Source: Palsa-504 sp963847965 (GTDB lineage Bacteria > Actinomycetota > Actinomycetes > Streptosporangiales > Streptosporangiaceae). From it: a stretch of DNA of 64,000 bases. Shown here in pieces: positions 1-8,576 of this stretch. The translations under genes and the position numbers were made by a program. A model generated the notes under the pieces. It searched no databases. It worked only from the letters and a program-made list of their open reading frames with translations, and was not told the origin of the DNA. The DNA lies in NCBI GenBank assembly GCA_963847965.1, contig CAWKCG010000001.1, positions 381,613-445,612 on the forward strand, given 5' to 3'. Position 1 is the stretch's first letter, and each line of letters opens with the position of its first letter.

Positions 1-2
1 GC

Positions 3-1784
3 CTGGGCGCCGTGCCCCTGGCCCTGGCCTTCACCGGAGGCGGCACGACGCTCGAAGTCGCCGATTCCGACGCCGCCGGCTCGTGGAACCTGGCCAACCA
101 GGCACGTATCGCCCTCCGGCCGCTGGCCGGTTTGTCCAACGGGGACTCGGTCGCGTTCAGCCCGGACGGAAAGATGATCGCCACCGGCGGCCGGGACGGG
201 ATCATCCGGCTCTGGGATACGGCCAGCCAGCAGGAGATCGGCACGCCGATGAGCTCGGACGCCAGTCCCGTCGACGCCGTGGCGTTCAGCCCCGACGGCA
301 CCACGCTGGCCACCGCGAACACCGACGGGAATGTCCAGCTGTGGAACACGGCGACCCAACAGGTGACCGGGCCCGCGCTGATCGGGGCCGGCGCGGCGCA
401 GGTCAACGCGCTGGCGTTCAGCCCGGACAACACCGTCCTCGCCACCGGCAGCCAGGACGGGACCGTGCGACTGTGGGAGGTCGCCACCGGCAGCCAGGAC
501 GGCGCGCCCATGGCGACCGGCTATCCCGTGAACGCGCTGACGTTCGGCGACGGCGGGACCACGCTTTCTGCCGCGGAAAACGACGGCTCGACCGAACTAT
601 GGAACGTCGCCACGCAGACCCAGACGGGCGCGCCCCTGACCGCGCCGGGTTCAGCCAGCGTGAGCGCCCTGGCCTTCAGCCCCGGCGCGGGCGCGCTGGC
701 CACCGGGGGCGGCAACGGCACCATCAGCCTGTGGAGTCCGACCGGCTTCTACCAGCCATCGGCTCCGCTGATCGTCGGCAGCCAGTACCTGGCCGCGGCC
801 ACGGCCGGGCGCCCATCCGCGGTGCTCAGCGCCAACGGCGGCGTCCTGGCCACGGTCGGCAACCGCGGGACGGTCCGGCTCTGGGACGTGACCTCGAAAC
901 GGCCGCTCGGCGTGCCCCTGAGCAACCAGGACGCCGTGACGGCGTTCGCCGTGAGCCCGGACGGCGGGACGGTGGCCGTAGCCGCCGACGGCGTGCGGTT
1001 CTTCACGGTGGCCAGCGGCGCTCCGGTCGGGACGGGATTGCCCGCCTCCGGCGGCAACGGAACGTACGGCGGCTTGGCGTTCAGCCCGGACGGGACGCTG
1101 CTGGCCACCATCGGTGCGGACGGCACGGCCAGGCTGTGGAAGGTGGCTACTCAGCAGCAGGTCGGCGGTCCCATGGACGTCGGCCGACCGGGCACGTTCA
1201 CCGGGGCCGTCGCGTTCAGCCCCGACGGGAACGTGCTCGCGACGGTCGGCGCCGGCGGCCAGGCTCAGCTGTGGAGCGTGGCCACCCAACGGCCGGTCGG
1301 GAGGCCCATGGCGGCGGGCGCCGGGACGACCGTGCTGGCGTTCAGCCGGGACGGCCGCATCCTGGCCACGGCCGGCGCCGACGGCAGCGTCCGGCTGTGG
1401 GACGTGGCCACCCAACAGGAGATCGGCGAACCCATGACCGCCGGCACCCAGCCGGTCTACGCCGCCGCGTTCAGCCCGGACGGCACCATGCTGGCCACGG
1501 CCGGCGCCGACGGCAGCGTCCGGCTGTGGGACGTGGCCACCCAACAGGAGATCGGCGAACCCATGACCGCCGACACCCAGCCGGTCTACGCGACCGCGTT
1601 CAGCCCGGACGGCAGCACGCTGGCCACCGCCGGCGCCGACGGGTTCGCCCGGCTCTGGGACGTGGCCTTCCCGGCCAACCTCCTGCAAGCCGCCTGCGGA
1701 CTCGCCGATGGCTCCCTGACCCGCCAGCAGTGGGCTGATTACGCCGGCACGCAGCCCTTCCAGCAGGCCTGCCCGGCGAGTTAA
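3..1784 (+). CDS. WD40 beta-propeller protein, 5' partial
   Basis: The reading frame is open at the left edge, and the first residues already look like the middle of a WD blade, so the GTG at 12 is probably not the true start. About 13 blades are visible, each with an AF(S)PDG-type turn and an (L)W(D/N) end; that is enough for two stacked seven-bladed propellers. The protein ends in a short Cys/Trp-containing tail (LLQAACGLADGSLTRQQW), as is common behind WD40 arrays of actinobacterial STAND ATPases or Ser/Thr kinases. The missing N-terminus may therefore carry a signalling domain; this is inference. WD40 propellers are protein-interaction platforms, and no catalytic motif is visible here. 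Two of the last blades are almost identical at DNA level, indicating recent blade amplification. It is transcribed toward the serine hydrolase 100 bp downstream. Confidence 0.85.
   Translation: MGAVPLALAFTGGGTTLEVADSDAAGSWNLANQARIALRPLAGLSNGDSVAFSPDGKMIATGGRDGIIRLWDTASQQEIGTPMSSDASPVDAVAFSPDGTTLATANTDGNVQLWNTATQQVTGPALIGAGAAQVNALAFSPDNTVLATGSQDGTVRLWEVATGSQDGAPMATGYPVNALTFGDGGTTLSAAENDGSTELWNVATQTQTGAPLTAPGSASVSALAFSPGAGALATGGGNGTISLWSPTGFYQPSAPLIVGSQYLAAATAGRPSAVLSANGGVLATVGNRGTVRLWDVTSKRPLGVPLSNQDAVTAFAVSPDGGTVAVAADGVRFFTVASGAPVGTGLPASGGNGTYGGLAFSPDGTLLATIGADGTARLWKVATQQQVGGPMDVGRPGTFTGAVAFSPDGNVLATVGAGGQAQLWSVATQRPVGRPMAAGAGTTVLAFSRDGRILATAGADGSVRLWDVATQQEIGEPMTAGTQPVYAAAFSPDGTMLATAGADGSVRLWDVATQQEIGEPMTADTQPVYATAFSPDGSTLATAGADGFARLWDVAFPANLLQAACGLADGSLTRQQWADYAGTQPFQQACPAS
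1362..1619 (+). repeat. Two near-identical 129-bp tandem WD40 blade units
   Basis: Segments 1362-1490 and 1491-1619 are near-identical copies with a period of 129 bp (43 codons), and a more diverged copy starts at 1620. The reading frame is kept, so each unit is exactly one propeller blade. The high DNA identity compared with the other blades points to recent unequal recombination or slippage. Confidence 0.85.
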
Positions 1785-1885
1785 CCGCCGCACGGACGAC
1801 GCTCCGGGCTGATCGTGTCAGGATTAGCGTTATCGGCAACAGAGGCAGGCACACCGTCCGCGCACCGGCCGTTCGCTCCAAGGCG

Positions 1886-2800
1886 GTGCTCGCGGCGCTG
1901 ATCTCGTGCCTGTTCATCGCCGGGGCCGTCGTCGCGGGCGTAGCCATCCACAGATCGGGAAGCCTCGGATCATCGCCTCCCGCCGGATCCCCGACCGCCG
2001 CCGGAACCCAGGGGCACACCGTGGCGCCGACGCCCACCGCGTCCGCTGTCCACCCAGCACAGGCCGATCCATTCGGGACGACGGCGACCGCATACCTCTC
2101 CGCACGGTCGGGTACCGTCCTGGCCGCCGTCTACGACCTGCGCACCGGCCAGACCTGGAGCCTGGGCACGGGGCCGCCGCAGGCCGAGGCGAGCGTGGTC
2201 AAGCTCGACGTCCTCGAGACGCTGCTGGCCGAGCGGGGCGGCAGCAGTGCCGGGCTGGCGGCCAGCGATCGGTCGCTGGCCCAGCTGATGATCGAGGACA
2301 GCGACAACAACGCGGCGACGAGCCTGTGGTACGAGGTCGGGGGGCCGGACAAGATCAGCTCGTTCAACGCCGCGGCCGGCCTGACGCGCACCACACCGTC
2401 GTCCTGCGTGGTCTGCCCGGGGTTCCCGTGGCCAGGCTGGGGGCTGACCACGACGGTTCCCACCGACCAGATCGCGCTGCTGCGGGCACTGGTCGAGCCG
2501 GGCCCGCTGCTCACCCCGGCCGATCGCAGCTACGCCTTGGGGCTGATGGAGAACGTGACCCCGTTGCAGCGGTGGGGGGTATCCGGCGGCGTTCCCGCCG
2601 ACGTCACGGTGGCGTTGAAGAACGGCTGGCTTCCGCTCGACAGCGCGGATACCAACTGGCAGATCAACAGCGTCGGATGGATCTCGGGCCACGGAAGGGA
2701 CTACCTGATGGCGGTGCTGACCACCGGGAACCCCTCCGAGCAGTACGGCATCGACACGATCGACCAGTTGGCCGCCATCGTATGGAACGACATGAGCTGA
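1886..2800 (+). CDS. Membrane-anchored or secreted class A beta-lactamase-like serine hydrolase
   Basis: 304 aa from a GTG start. A hydrophobic segment at residues 2-22 acts as signal peptide or membrane anchor and is followed by a Pro/Ala/Thr-rich linker, so the enzyme works outside the cytoplasm. The penicillin-binding/class A beta-lactamase motif set is present: SVVK (S-x-x-K, about residue 102), SDN (about 139) and KNG (about 245, in the place of KTG). It should act as a serine acyl-transferase or hydrolase on peptidoglycan-type or beta-lactam substrates; true beta-lactamase activity is not shown. No charged residues precede the hydrophobic core with this start, and the frame stays open upstream to about 1811 without an ATG/GTG, so the start is uncertain. 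Its last 71 bp recur at 13761-13831. Confidence 0.8.
   Translation: MLAALISCLFIAGAVVAGVAIHRSGSLGSSPPAGSPTAAGTQGHTVAPTPTASAVHPAQADPFGTTATAYLSARSGTVLAAVYDLRTGQTWSLGTGPPQAEASVVKLDVLETLLAERGGSSAGLAASDRSLAQLMIEDSDNNAATSLWYEVGGPDKISSFNAAAGLTRTTPSSCVVCPGFPWPGWGLTTTVPTDQIALLRALVEPGPLLTPADRSYALGLMENVTPLQRWGVSGGVPADVTVALKNGWLPLDSADTNWQINSVGWISGHGRDYLMAVLTTGNPSEQYGIDTIDQLAAIVWNDMS
2725..2795 (+). repeat. Left copy of a 71-bp direct repeat bracketing the zinc-ribbon locus
   Basis: Positions 2725-2795 match 13761-13831 in the same orientation at 70 of 71 positions (only 2735 T versus 13771 A differs). The repeat is the extreme 3' end of the serine hydrolase gene. The arrangement resembles the gene-3'-end duplication left by site-specific integration, but no integrase is visible. 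Confidence 0.9.
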
Positions 2801-2851
2801 GCGGCCCGCAGGGCAAATCCCGAAGCTCAACGGGACCGGCGCAGCCCCGGC

Positions 2852-3547
2852 TCAACGAGAAACCCGGTGCCGCCCGGGCTTGACGGCGGGACCTGGGCGC
2901 TCCTGGTACGGAACGGCGGGACCTGGGCGCTCCTGGTACGGAACGGAAGCCGGGGCGTCGAATGACCTTCCCGTCCACCGATCCGTCATCGCGGGTGACG
3001 GAACCACAGCGGTTGGCTCAGGCTGGGCAGCCACGGAAACGCTGCTGGCATCGGCCACCGGGCGCCCGCAGACAGGACAGAACCGAGTGCCCGGCCTCCA
3101 TTCGTGGCCGCAGGCTAGGCGCCGCGGCTGGGTCGGCGGGCCGCTCTCCTGGGAGAGCGCAGGCCCCGGTTGCGCATTCCCCGTAGCAGGCGGGGGCGTC
3201 GGCAACCGTGGCCTGGCCTCAGCCGTTCCGCGCGGGGCGGCAGCGCTGGCCTTCTTGCCCGCCGCCGCCGCGGCGCCAGCCCCGATGAGGGAGAGAAGAA
3301 ATCCACCCACCGAGAGGACCAAGACGATCGCGCCAATCCACGTCAGCACGCTCGCCATGGAAGACAGATCCTGAGCGCTCGCACACGAACTGGCGACACC
3401 AGGGTCAAGAACCTGGCCGAAACGACCCAGACCGCTGGAGCAGGCCGAGACTTCGTTCGCCTCGGCGTGCTTAACGACTAGGCCGACGACCAGAAAGAGC
3501 AGCCCACCACCACTGCCGCCGAAGAATCCGCTGCTTCTCCTTGCCAC
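2852..3547 (-). CDS. Two-TM membrane protein with C-terminal zinc ribbon
   Basis: 231 aa from a GTG start with an upstream GAGGAAG-type ribosome site. The N-terminus has a Gly-rich hydrophobic segment (about residues 8-24), then a Cys-containing loop that would be extracytoplasmic, then a second hydrophobic segment (about 68-90). A cytoplasmic Ala/Pro-rich linker leads to a zinc ribbon of the form CGHEW-x6-CPVCG near residue 150. The C-terminus carries a tandem PYQERPGPAV decapeptide. No known family is recognised. It is the last of four leftward genes (5387 to 2852) spaced 38-72 bp apart, likely one transcript. The same kind of ribbon recurs in at least six other proteins nearby, suggesting a shared docking or structural role. 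Confidence 0.75.
   Translation of the reverse strand: MARRSSGFFGGSGGGLLFLVVGLVVKHAEANEVSACSSGLGRFGQVLDPGVASSCASAQDLSSMASVLTWIGAIVLVLSVGGFLLSLIGAGAAAAAGKKASAAAPRGTAEARPRLPTPPPATGNAQPGPALSQESGPPTQPRRLACGHEWRPGTRFCPVCGRPVADASSVSVAAQPEPTAVVPSPAMTDRWTGRSFDAPASVPYQERPGPAVPYQERPGPAVKPGRHRVSR
2884..2943. repeat. 30-bp perfect tandem duplication inside the zinc-ribbon gene
   Basis: Two exact 30-bp copies lie end to end near the 3' end of the leftward gene. They encode the duplicated decapeptide PYQERPGPAV and keep the reading frame. Confidence 0.9.
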
Positions 3548-3619
3548 CCTGCTTCCTCTCCGCTACCCGCGAGCACCGGACGTGTCCTTTCCTTGTGGGC
3601 AAGATAAGCATCTGCGCCG

Positions 3620-4048
3620 TTAAGAAGAACCGCCTGATCCGCAATTCGCGATAATATAACTGTTAACCTGCTGCCAGGAACCCGACGATTCGAGGCCAGT
3701 CATCAAGCCCGCGACGAGACCACCGAACGGATCTGAGGCTTCGCTGGCCACTTCCTGCTCTTCTTGCTTTAGAGAACTAACGATATTAGCGACCTGAGGT
3801 TCGATTGCAGGAGGAGAGTTCTGTTGCAGCGCTTCGAAGATCGGGACCCATTGTCCCACCGCAGAAATGGCCTTTACAAGATCTTCCAGGCCGTTACCGT
3901 CCGACATGTTTCCGTAGGCACTCAGGTACTGGGTCTTCTGTTGTGCCAGCGTCCGGCAGAAATCAGCAGCAGTAGGCGGCGGTGATGAGCAGGCCGCTAT
4001 CAGGCAAACGCCAAGCGCAGCTGCCGCAAGCACGCAGAGTCTCCGCAC
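3620..4048 (-). CDS. Small lipoprotein of unknown function
   Basis: 142 aa from a GTG start, with an excellent GGAGG six bases upstream. A classic type II signal peptide is visible: MRRLCV, a hydrophobic core, then the lipobox LIAAC, so the mature protein is lipidated at Cys20 and tethered to the outer face of the membrane. The mature part is predicted helical, with one Cys near the N-terminus (FCRTL) and one near the C-terminus (NCGSG) that could form a disulfide. No family is recognised. It lies 72 bp upstream of the two-TM zinc-ribbon gene and 56 bp downstream of the small membrane protein gene, so it is probably an operon member and an extracytoplasmic component of the same system. Confidence 0.8.
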   Translation of the reverse strand: MRRLCVLAAAALGVCLIAACSSPPPTAADFCRTLAQQKTQYLSAYGNMSDGNGLEDLVKAISAVGQWVPIFEALQQNSPPAIEPQVANIVSSLKQEEQEVASEASDPFGGLVAGLMTGLESSGSWQQVNSYIIANCGSGGSS

Positions 4049-4104
4049 AGCATCCTCCCTTCATTTCGCAAAGCGCAGCTGATCCGATAGCAGTCCAATT
4101 GTAA

Positions 4105-4356
4105 CTAGCTTCTCGCAAACGGATTGTCCGGCCTCTTCTGGAAGGGCGTTCCGCTGGCTTCGCGGCCAGCTCGTATTAGCCTGGGCAGGACGCCGAAGAC
4201 GTACGGGATGAATGTTACGAAGCCGAAGACCGCCAGGAAAATGACCCAGTACGATTTCCTGCGATCGGCGGCTGCCCACACTGACGCGGGGCGCCGGGCA
4301 GCGTCTATGGCTAGGGCGATGTTAAAGACGACGATAATCCAGCCTACCGCACTCAC
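4105..4356 (-). CDS. Small membrane protein, DUF2516-like
   Basis: 83 aa with two hydrophobic segments (about residues 5-18 and 36-58) separated by a polar loop containing DAARRP and AADRRKSYW. This pattern resembles the small actinobacterial DUF2516 membrane proteins (DAxxRPxAxxAADKxxKxxW); the assignment is from motif memory only. The start is GTG with a weak upstream site. Its stop lies 56 bp before the lipoprotein gene, and its start is 38 bp after the end of the 330-aa zinc-ribbon gene. Confidence 0.7.
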   Translation of the reverse strand: MSAVGWIIVVFNIALAIDAARRPASVWAAADRRKSYWVIFLAVFGFVTFIPYVFGVLPRLIRAGREASGTPFQKRPDNPFARS

Positions 4357-4394
4357 ATTATTCTCATTTCTTTACTGGGACGCTGACCGCCGGT

Positions 4395-5387
4395 TCAGTA
4401 GTCGGCGGAGCGTTCTCCCGTATAACTGCTGGTCCCGTTGATGGAAATGCCGCATTGCGGGCAGAAATTGTCGCCCGCCACGTAACGCGTACCGCACTGG
4501 GTACAGAAGCTCTGGACCGGCAGGGCGGGTCCGGCCGACCAGGCGGGCGCGGCAACCCGCCCGAGATCGTCGCGGGACGTGCGCACTTCGGGAACCGCCG
4601 CATAGGCGGGCAGTTCAGGCGTCGTCGTCCGGGGCTCGGCGATCCCCGATCGCGATGCGCCCGGGAATGCGGTCTGCGCGCTCACATAGAAGTAGGTCGG
4701 CATATGATAGAAGGCAAATTTCCGCGGAGCTGGCTGGAGCTTCGGTGGTGCCTGGCTCAGCCTGACAAATTCCGTCCGTGCTTCGGGTTTCATCTCGGGG
4801 TAATAGGCCAGCCGGTAGGCAGCCGCCCGGTGAGCGATCTCCTCGGCCACCAGCGTGGCGTCGATATTCTTGGGGAGCGTTAGGTCGAGCGCCCTGCGCA
4901 CTGCAGTGCCTGAAAGCTTCTGTGAATACTCGAGCCGGATAGCTTCCGCCGAGCCGAAGCCTGATTTCGACGACGCTCCTACCGCCTTCAGCCACGGATA
5001 GCGGATATGGCCGACTAGAACCTTACCCCGGCTCCTGCGCGCGGCGCGCACCTTGCTTACGGCATTCGCCGTGATCGCGATCGCGGCGCCTGCTCCCCCA
5101 AAGCCGACCCAGCCGCCGCCCTTGTCATATTTCTCGCACGCGAGCGCGAGCCGACCGTCGGTGATGTATATATCAATCTTGACGTCACGAAGCCTGACGA
5201 GTGTCTTGAAGCCATTGCCACTGACCTCTATCACGGAAACCGCGGTGGCTACGGCCCTCATCACATTTGACCCGTCATAAGCGTCCAGGGCAATAAGCTC
5301 GGGCTGTGATACATCGCTCAGAAGCGGGTGAAGCGCATCGTCACCGGTATCCTCCCCGGAACGGATGGCCAGGACCTTAAAGCTCAC
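4395..5387 (-). CDS. Uncharacterised protein with C-terminal double-CxxC zinc ribbon
   Basis: 330 aa from a GTG start. The N-terminal about 200 residues form a soluble mixed alpha/beta region with one short Gly/Ala-rich hydrophobic stretch (about residues 93-107); it is not recognised. A Pro-rich linker follows, and then near residue 293 a canonical ribbon with FCTQCG and FCPQCG ten residues apart. It is the first gene of the leftward set, divergent from the zinc-ribbon ABC exporter across 549 bp. The ribbon is very like those in the rightward genes, which argues for joint function. Base composition is slightly less GC-rich than the rest of the window, consistent with an accessory origin. Confidence 0.75.
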   Translation of the reverse strand: MSFKVLAIRSGEDTGDDALHPLLSDVSQPELIALDAYDGSNVMRAVATAVSVIEVSGNGFKTLVRLRDVKIDIYITDGRLALACEKYDKGGGWVGFGGAGAAIAITANAVSKVRAARRSRGKVLVGHIRYPWLKAVGASSKSGFGSAEAIRLEYSQKLSGTAVRRALDLTLPKNIDATLVAEEIAHRAAAYRLAYYPEMKPEARTEFVRLSQAPPKLQPAPRKFAFYHMPTYFYVSAQTAFPGASRSGIAEPRTTTPELPAYAAVPEVRTSRDDLGRVAAPAWSAGPALPVQSFCTQCGTRYVAGDNFCPQCGISINGTSSYTGERSADY

Positions 5388-5936
5388 CGCAGTTCCCCCG
5401 CCCAGTGGCAGGAGGCCGCATAGTGCCGGTGCCGCGGCCGGGAATCTCGGCGGGTACGGGTTCTCGCCGCCGACTGTGCGCCGATGGCGGCGGACACGGC
5501 AGAGTTATCCGCCAGGGCCATTGCGTGTTCCCCCCAACGCCCGGTGGTTACAGCTTGGGACAACTGCTACTTCGACGTCTGAGTCCCTACCCAGGTTGAC
5601 ATCCCGGACCAGGATGTCTCCGTGTCGGCGTGGGCTGGTTAAAGGATCTTGATCCACCCCGGGGAGCCGCTGCGGGCTAATCAGGCTCGCTTATCAGGAC
5701 CGTAGGGCGCTGCCTACCGCCCTTGCCTGGTTAGCCTGTGCCGTGCCGACGTGGGACGACAGCGATCGGGTCACGGCCATGATCGTCTCCTGCGGCCGAG
5801 AACCTCTTGTACTACAAACGGGGAACTACGACGTCTACTATAGGCAGCCACCGTGGTCGGCGAGGTCGCCTGCAGTCGAGGCCCCTAGGTATCGGAGTCC
5901 CGGTGAGATCGGCTGCGGCTAGTGTGGGGGTTCCGT
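5388..5936. promoter_or_regulatory. Divergent intergenic region of the zinc-ribbon locus
   Basis: 549 bp separate the two divergent gene sets and no gene is supported here. A perfect interrupted palindrome sits at 5598-5618: GACATCC, 7-bp spacer, GGATGTC. It overlaps a TTGACA at 5596-5601, so it could be an operator covering a rightward -35 element. No clear -10 was identified. The region is long enough for promoters in both directions. Confidence 0.4.
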
Positions 5937-8576
5937 GTGAGCGATGGCCGTCGCTGTGGGCACTGCGGTGCGCCGCTTGGCCCGCGTGACCGCGTGTGCT
6001 TCTCCTGTCAGCGTGCGGTCGACATGGCTTCCCCCGGCCCCGGGCCGGCTCCGGCCGCCGAGCATCTTCAGGCGTCGTTTACCCGGGCCCGGCAGGCTGA
6101 CCGACCACCGCAGGCATTCCACTACGCGGAAACTCCTCCCGGTCGACAGGCCCGCGCGCCGCTAGCAGAGGGCCCTCCGGTCCCGCAGCTTCAGGTCGAA
6201 CTGGTGTGGGGCCGGGATCGCCGACTGCTCGCAGTTCCTGCCACGGGCGCCACGATCGGGTCCACGGCCGAGGCAGATCTGGTGGTCCCGGCGGCATTCC
6301 TGGCGCCGTGCCACGCGCGTCTCGTCCCGCGCGACGGCGCCTGGATGGTCGAATCGCTGGCCCCGGGCGGCCTGGTCCTCCTGCACGGGGGCGCGGTGAC
6401 ACGCGCCCATGTCGCGCATGGCGACGTGTTGCGCCTGGCCGACCGGGTGGGAAACTTCGTCACGGTGCGGCTGCCTGCCGATATCAGGACGACGCCGAGG
6501 GAAGGCGCGCTCCGTGCCGCCCTTCCCGGGCCGGACGAGTCTTACCTCATCGGCAGCGCCCCGAGTTGCAGGGTGCGCCTGGACCATCCGCTGATCCAGG
6601 CGCGGCACGTCGCCGTTCGCCGGGACTCCTCAGGAGTGGTCTGGCTGGAGGATCGGGGCACCCCCGCGGGGACGTACCTAAACGGCCACCGCCTGCGCGG
6701 CCAGGAGCGCGCCCGCATCGGCGACGTCCTACAGGTCGGCCCCTACAGCGCGCGCCTCGGCCCGACCGCGCTAGAGCCGCTCGAGCAGCTAGCCGGGGTG
6801 GACGTCCAAGTCCACGCCGCCCGGGTGGATGCGCCAGGCACGAGGACCGGGCGGGGCCGCACGCTGCTCGAGCAGGTATCGCTGCGGCTAACTCCCGCCA
6901 GCATGACCGCGGTGGCTGGACCGAGCGGAGCAGGCAAGACCACACTGATGAGGCTGCTATCCGGGCAGCTGCCCGCGGCTGCGGGCAGCGTCACGTACAA
7001 CGGCGTCGACCTGACCCAGTGCCGCCAGGCCTACGCCGCGCTGATGGGTTACGTGCCGCAGGAAGATATCGTCCACGGCGACCTTACGGTGAACGAGGCT
7101 CTGGGCTACCAGGCGCTTCTGCGGCTCGGGCGAGGGTCCGCGGCGGCTGCCAGGGACGCCCGCATTGAGCATGTCCTGACCACCATGGGGCTGCTGGACC
7201 AGCGGAACCAGGTGGTGAAGACGCTTAGCGGCGGGCAGCGCAAGCGTGTCTCGATCGCATGCGAGCTGCTGAACGAGCCGAAGATCCTGTTCCTTGACGA
7301 GCCCACCTCCGGGCTCGATCCCGGGCTGGACAAGCGCATGATGCTCATGCTGAGGCTGCTCGCAGACCAGGGCCGCACCGTGATCCTGACCACGCACGCC
7401 CTGGCGCAAGTGGATGTATGCGACACGCTGATACTGGTCGGCCCTGGGGGTCATGTCATCTACGCGGGCCCGCCCGCCGCGGCGCTTGGCTGGTTCGGAG
7501 TACAGGCCCTGAGCGACGTCTTCTCGTTGATCGAGACCCCCGAGGCGGCCAGGCAGGCGGCGCGCCGACTGCCTGCCTGGAATCAGCCTCAAGCCCGGGA
7601 GCAGCCTTCGCACACAGGAGAGGCACCGGTCACTCCCCTGTCTCCGGCGGCTGGGCGGGATGGCGCGCTGGGCGGCGCCCGCCCGCCGGTCGGATCCTCG
7701 GCCTGGCGTCGTACCGTGATCGATCAGGCGCGCATCTTCGCAGGCCGCTATGTCCGGCTGATCGGGCGGGACCGGACTGCGCTTGCGTTCAGCCTCCTGC
7801 AGGGGGTGGCGGTGGCCCTGCTCACGGCCATCGCGGTGCCCAAGCCCTTCAACTGGGCGACCGCGGGTAACGCGCCAATGCTGGTCTTCGGGTGCGCCGC
7901 GGTCTGGTTCGGCATGATCGGCGCGGTTCGGGAACTGGTCAAGGAGAGAACGATCTGGCACCGTGAATTCCTGGCCGGCGGAGATATGCCGGCCTACCTG
8001 GCTTCGAAGGTGGCGGTGCTCGGCGTCCTGGCGGCCTTCCAAGCGCTATCGCTCACGGTGGCGACCGACTGGACGCTGGGACTGCCGACGGGAGGGGCCC
8101 CAGGGGATCCGTTCATCACCATGTTCATCACCCTCTGGCTTGCCATCTTGAGCGGGATGGCGCTGGGCTTGCTGGTGTCCGCGGCCTCGAACAGCGCGGA
8201 TCGCGCGATGAGCCTCGTACCGTACCTGCTCATCACCCAACTGGTGCTCTGCGGCGTGCTCTTCCGGCTCGGTGCGGTCACTTTCGTGTCGTGGATCATG
8301 CCGGCGAGGTGGGCGGTATCGGCGCTAGGCGGTATCGCCGGGCTATCGGCGACGAGCCTCGATCAGACTTCTGGCCTGTATCCGCATTCCGCGCTGGGAC
8401 TCGCTTCCTGCTGGCTGATGCTCATCATCCTGGCCGCCTGCGGGCTGACCGCCACCAGTTGGCTGCTCTACCGTCAGGGACGCGGCTGGAGCGTCGGGTC
8501 AGACACGGCGAGACGGCAAGACGCGGCAGCCGGATCGACGGCACCCAGTTTCCAGACCGGAGCTGCCCATGTCTGA
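5937..8576 (+). CDS. Zinc-ribbon/FHA/FHA/ABC exporter (Rv1747-like architecture)
   Basis: 879 aa. GTG 5937 is preferred over GTG 5922 because GTGGGGG lies just upstream and the zinc ribbon then begins close to the N-terminus. Order: zinc ribbon CGHCG...CFSCQ (residues 8-25); two FHA-like domains (about 95-180 and 200-275); an ABC ATPase with Walker A GPSGAGKTT (about 327), signature LSGGQRKR (about 430) and Walker B ILFLDEPTSGLDP (about 450); an ABC2-type permease with about six TM helices (600-850). This is the layout of mycobacterial Rv1747, an exporter controlled by Ser/Thr kinases through FHA binding. Both FHA-like domains lack the usual Arg and Ser phosphothreonine contacts (IGS instead of IGR; APCH and QARH instead of SRxH), so phosphopeptide binding may be lost. 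The stop overlaps the Hsp70 start by 8 bp, indicating translational coupling. Confidence 0.88.
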   Translation: MSDGRRCGHCGAPLGPRDRVCFSCQRAVDMASPGPGPAPAAEHLQASFTRARQADRPPQAFHYAETPPGRQARAPLAEGPPVPQLQVELVWGRDRRLLAVPATGATIGSTAEADLVVPAAFLAPCHARLVPRDGAWMVESLAPGGLVLLHGGAVTRAHVAHGDVLRLADRVGNFVTVRLPADIRTTPREGALRAALPGPDESYLIGSAPSCRVRLDHPLIQARHVAVRRDSSGVVWLEDRGTPAGTYLNGHRLRGQERARIGDVLQVGPYSARLGPTALEPLEQLAGVDVQVHAARVDAPGTRTGRGRTLLEQVSLRLTPASMTAVAGPSGAGKTTLMRLLSGQLPAAAGSVTYNGVDLTQCRQAYAALMGYVPQEDIVHGDLTVNEALGYQALLRLGRGSAAAARDARIEHVLTTMGLLDQRNQVVKTLSGGQRKRVSIACELLNEPKILFLDEPTSGLDPGLDKRMMLMLRLLADQGRTVILTTHALAQVDVCDTLILVGPGGHVIYAGPPAAALGWFGVQALSDVFSLIETPEAARQAARRLPAWNQPQAREQPSHTGEAPVTPLSPAAGRDGALGGARPPVGSSAWRRTVIDQARIFAGRYVRLIGRDRTALAFSLLQGVAVALLTAIAVPKPFNWATAGNAPMLVFGCAAVWFGMIGAVRELVKERTIWHREFLAGGDMPAYLASKVAVLGVLAAFQALSLTVATDWTLGLPTGGAPGDPFITMFITLWLAILSGMALGLLVSAASNSADRAMSLVPYLLITQLVLCGVLFRLGAVTFVSWIMPARWAVSALGGIAGLSATSLDQTSGLYPHSALGLASCWLMLIILAACGLTATSWLLYRQGRGWSVGSDTARRQDAAAGSTAPSFQTGAAHV

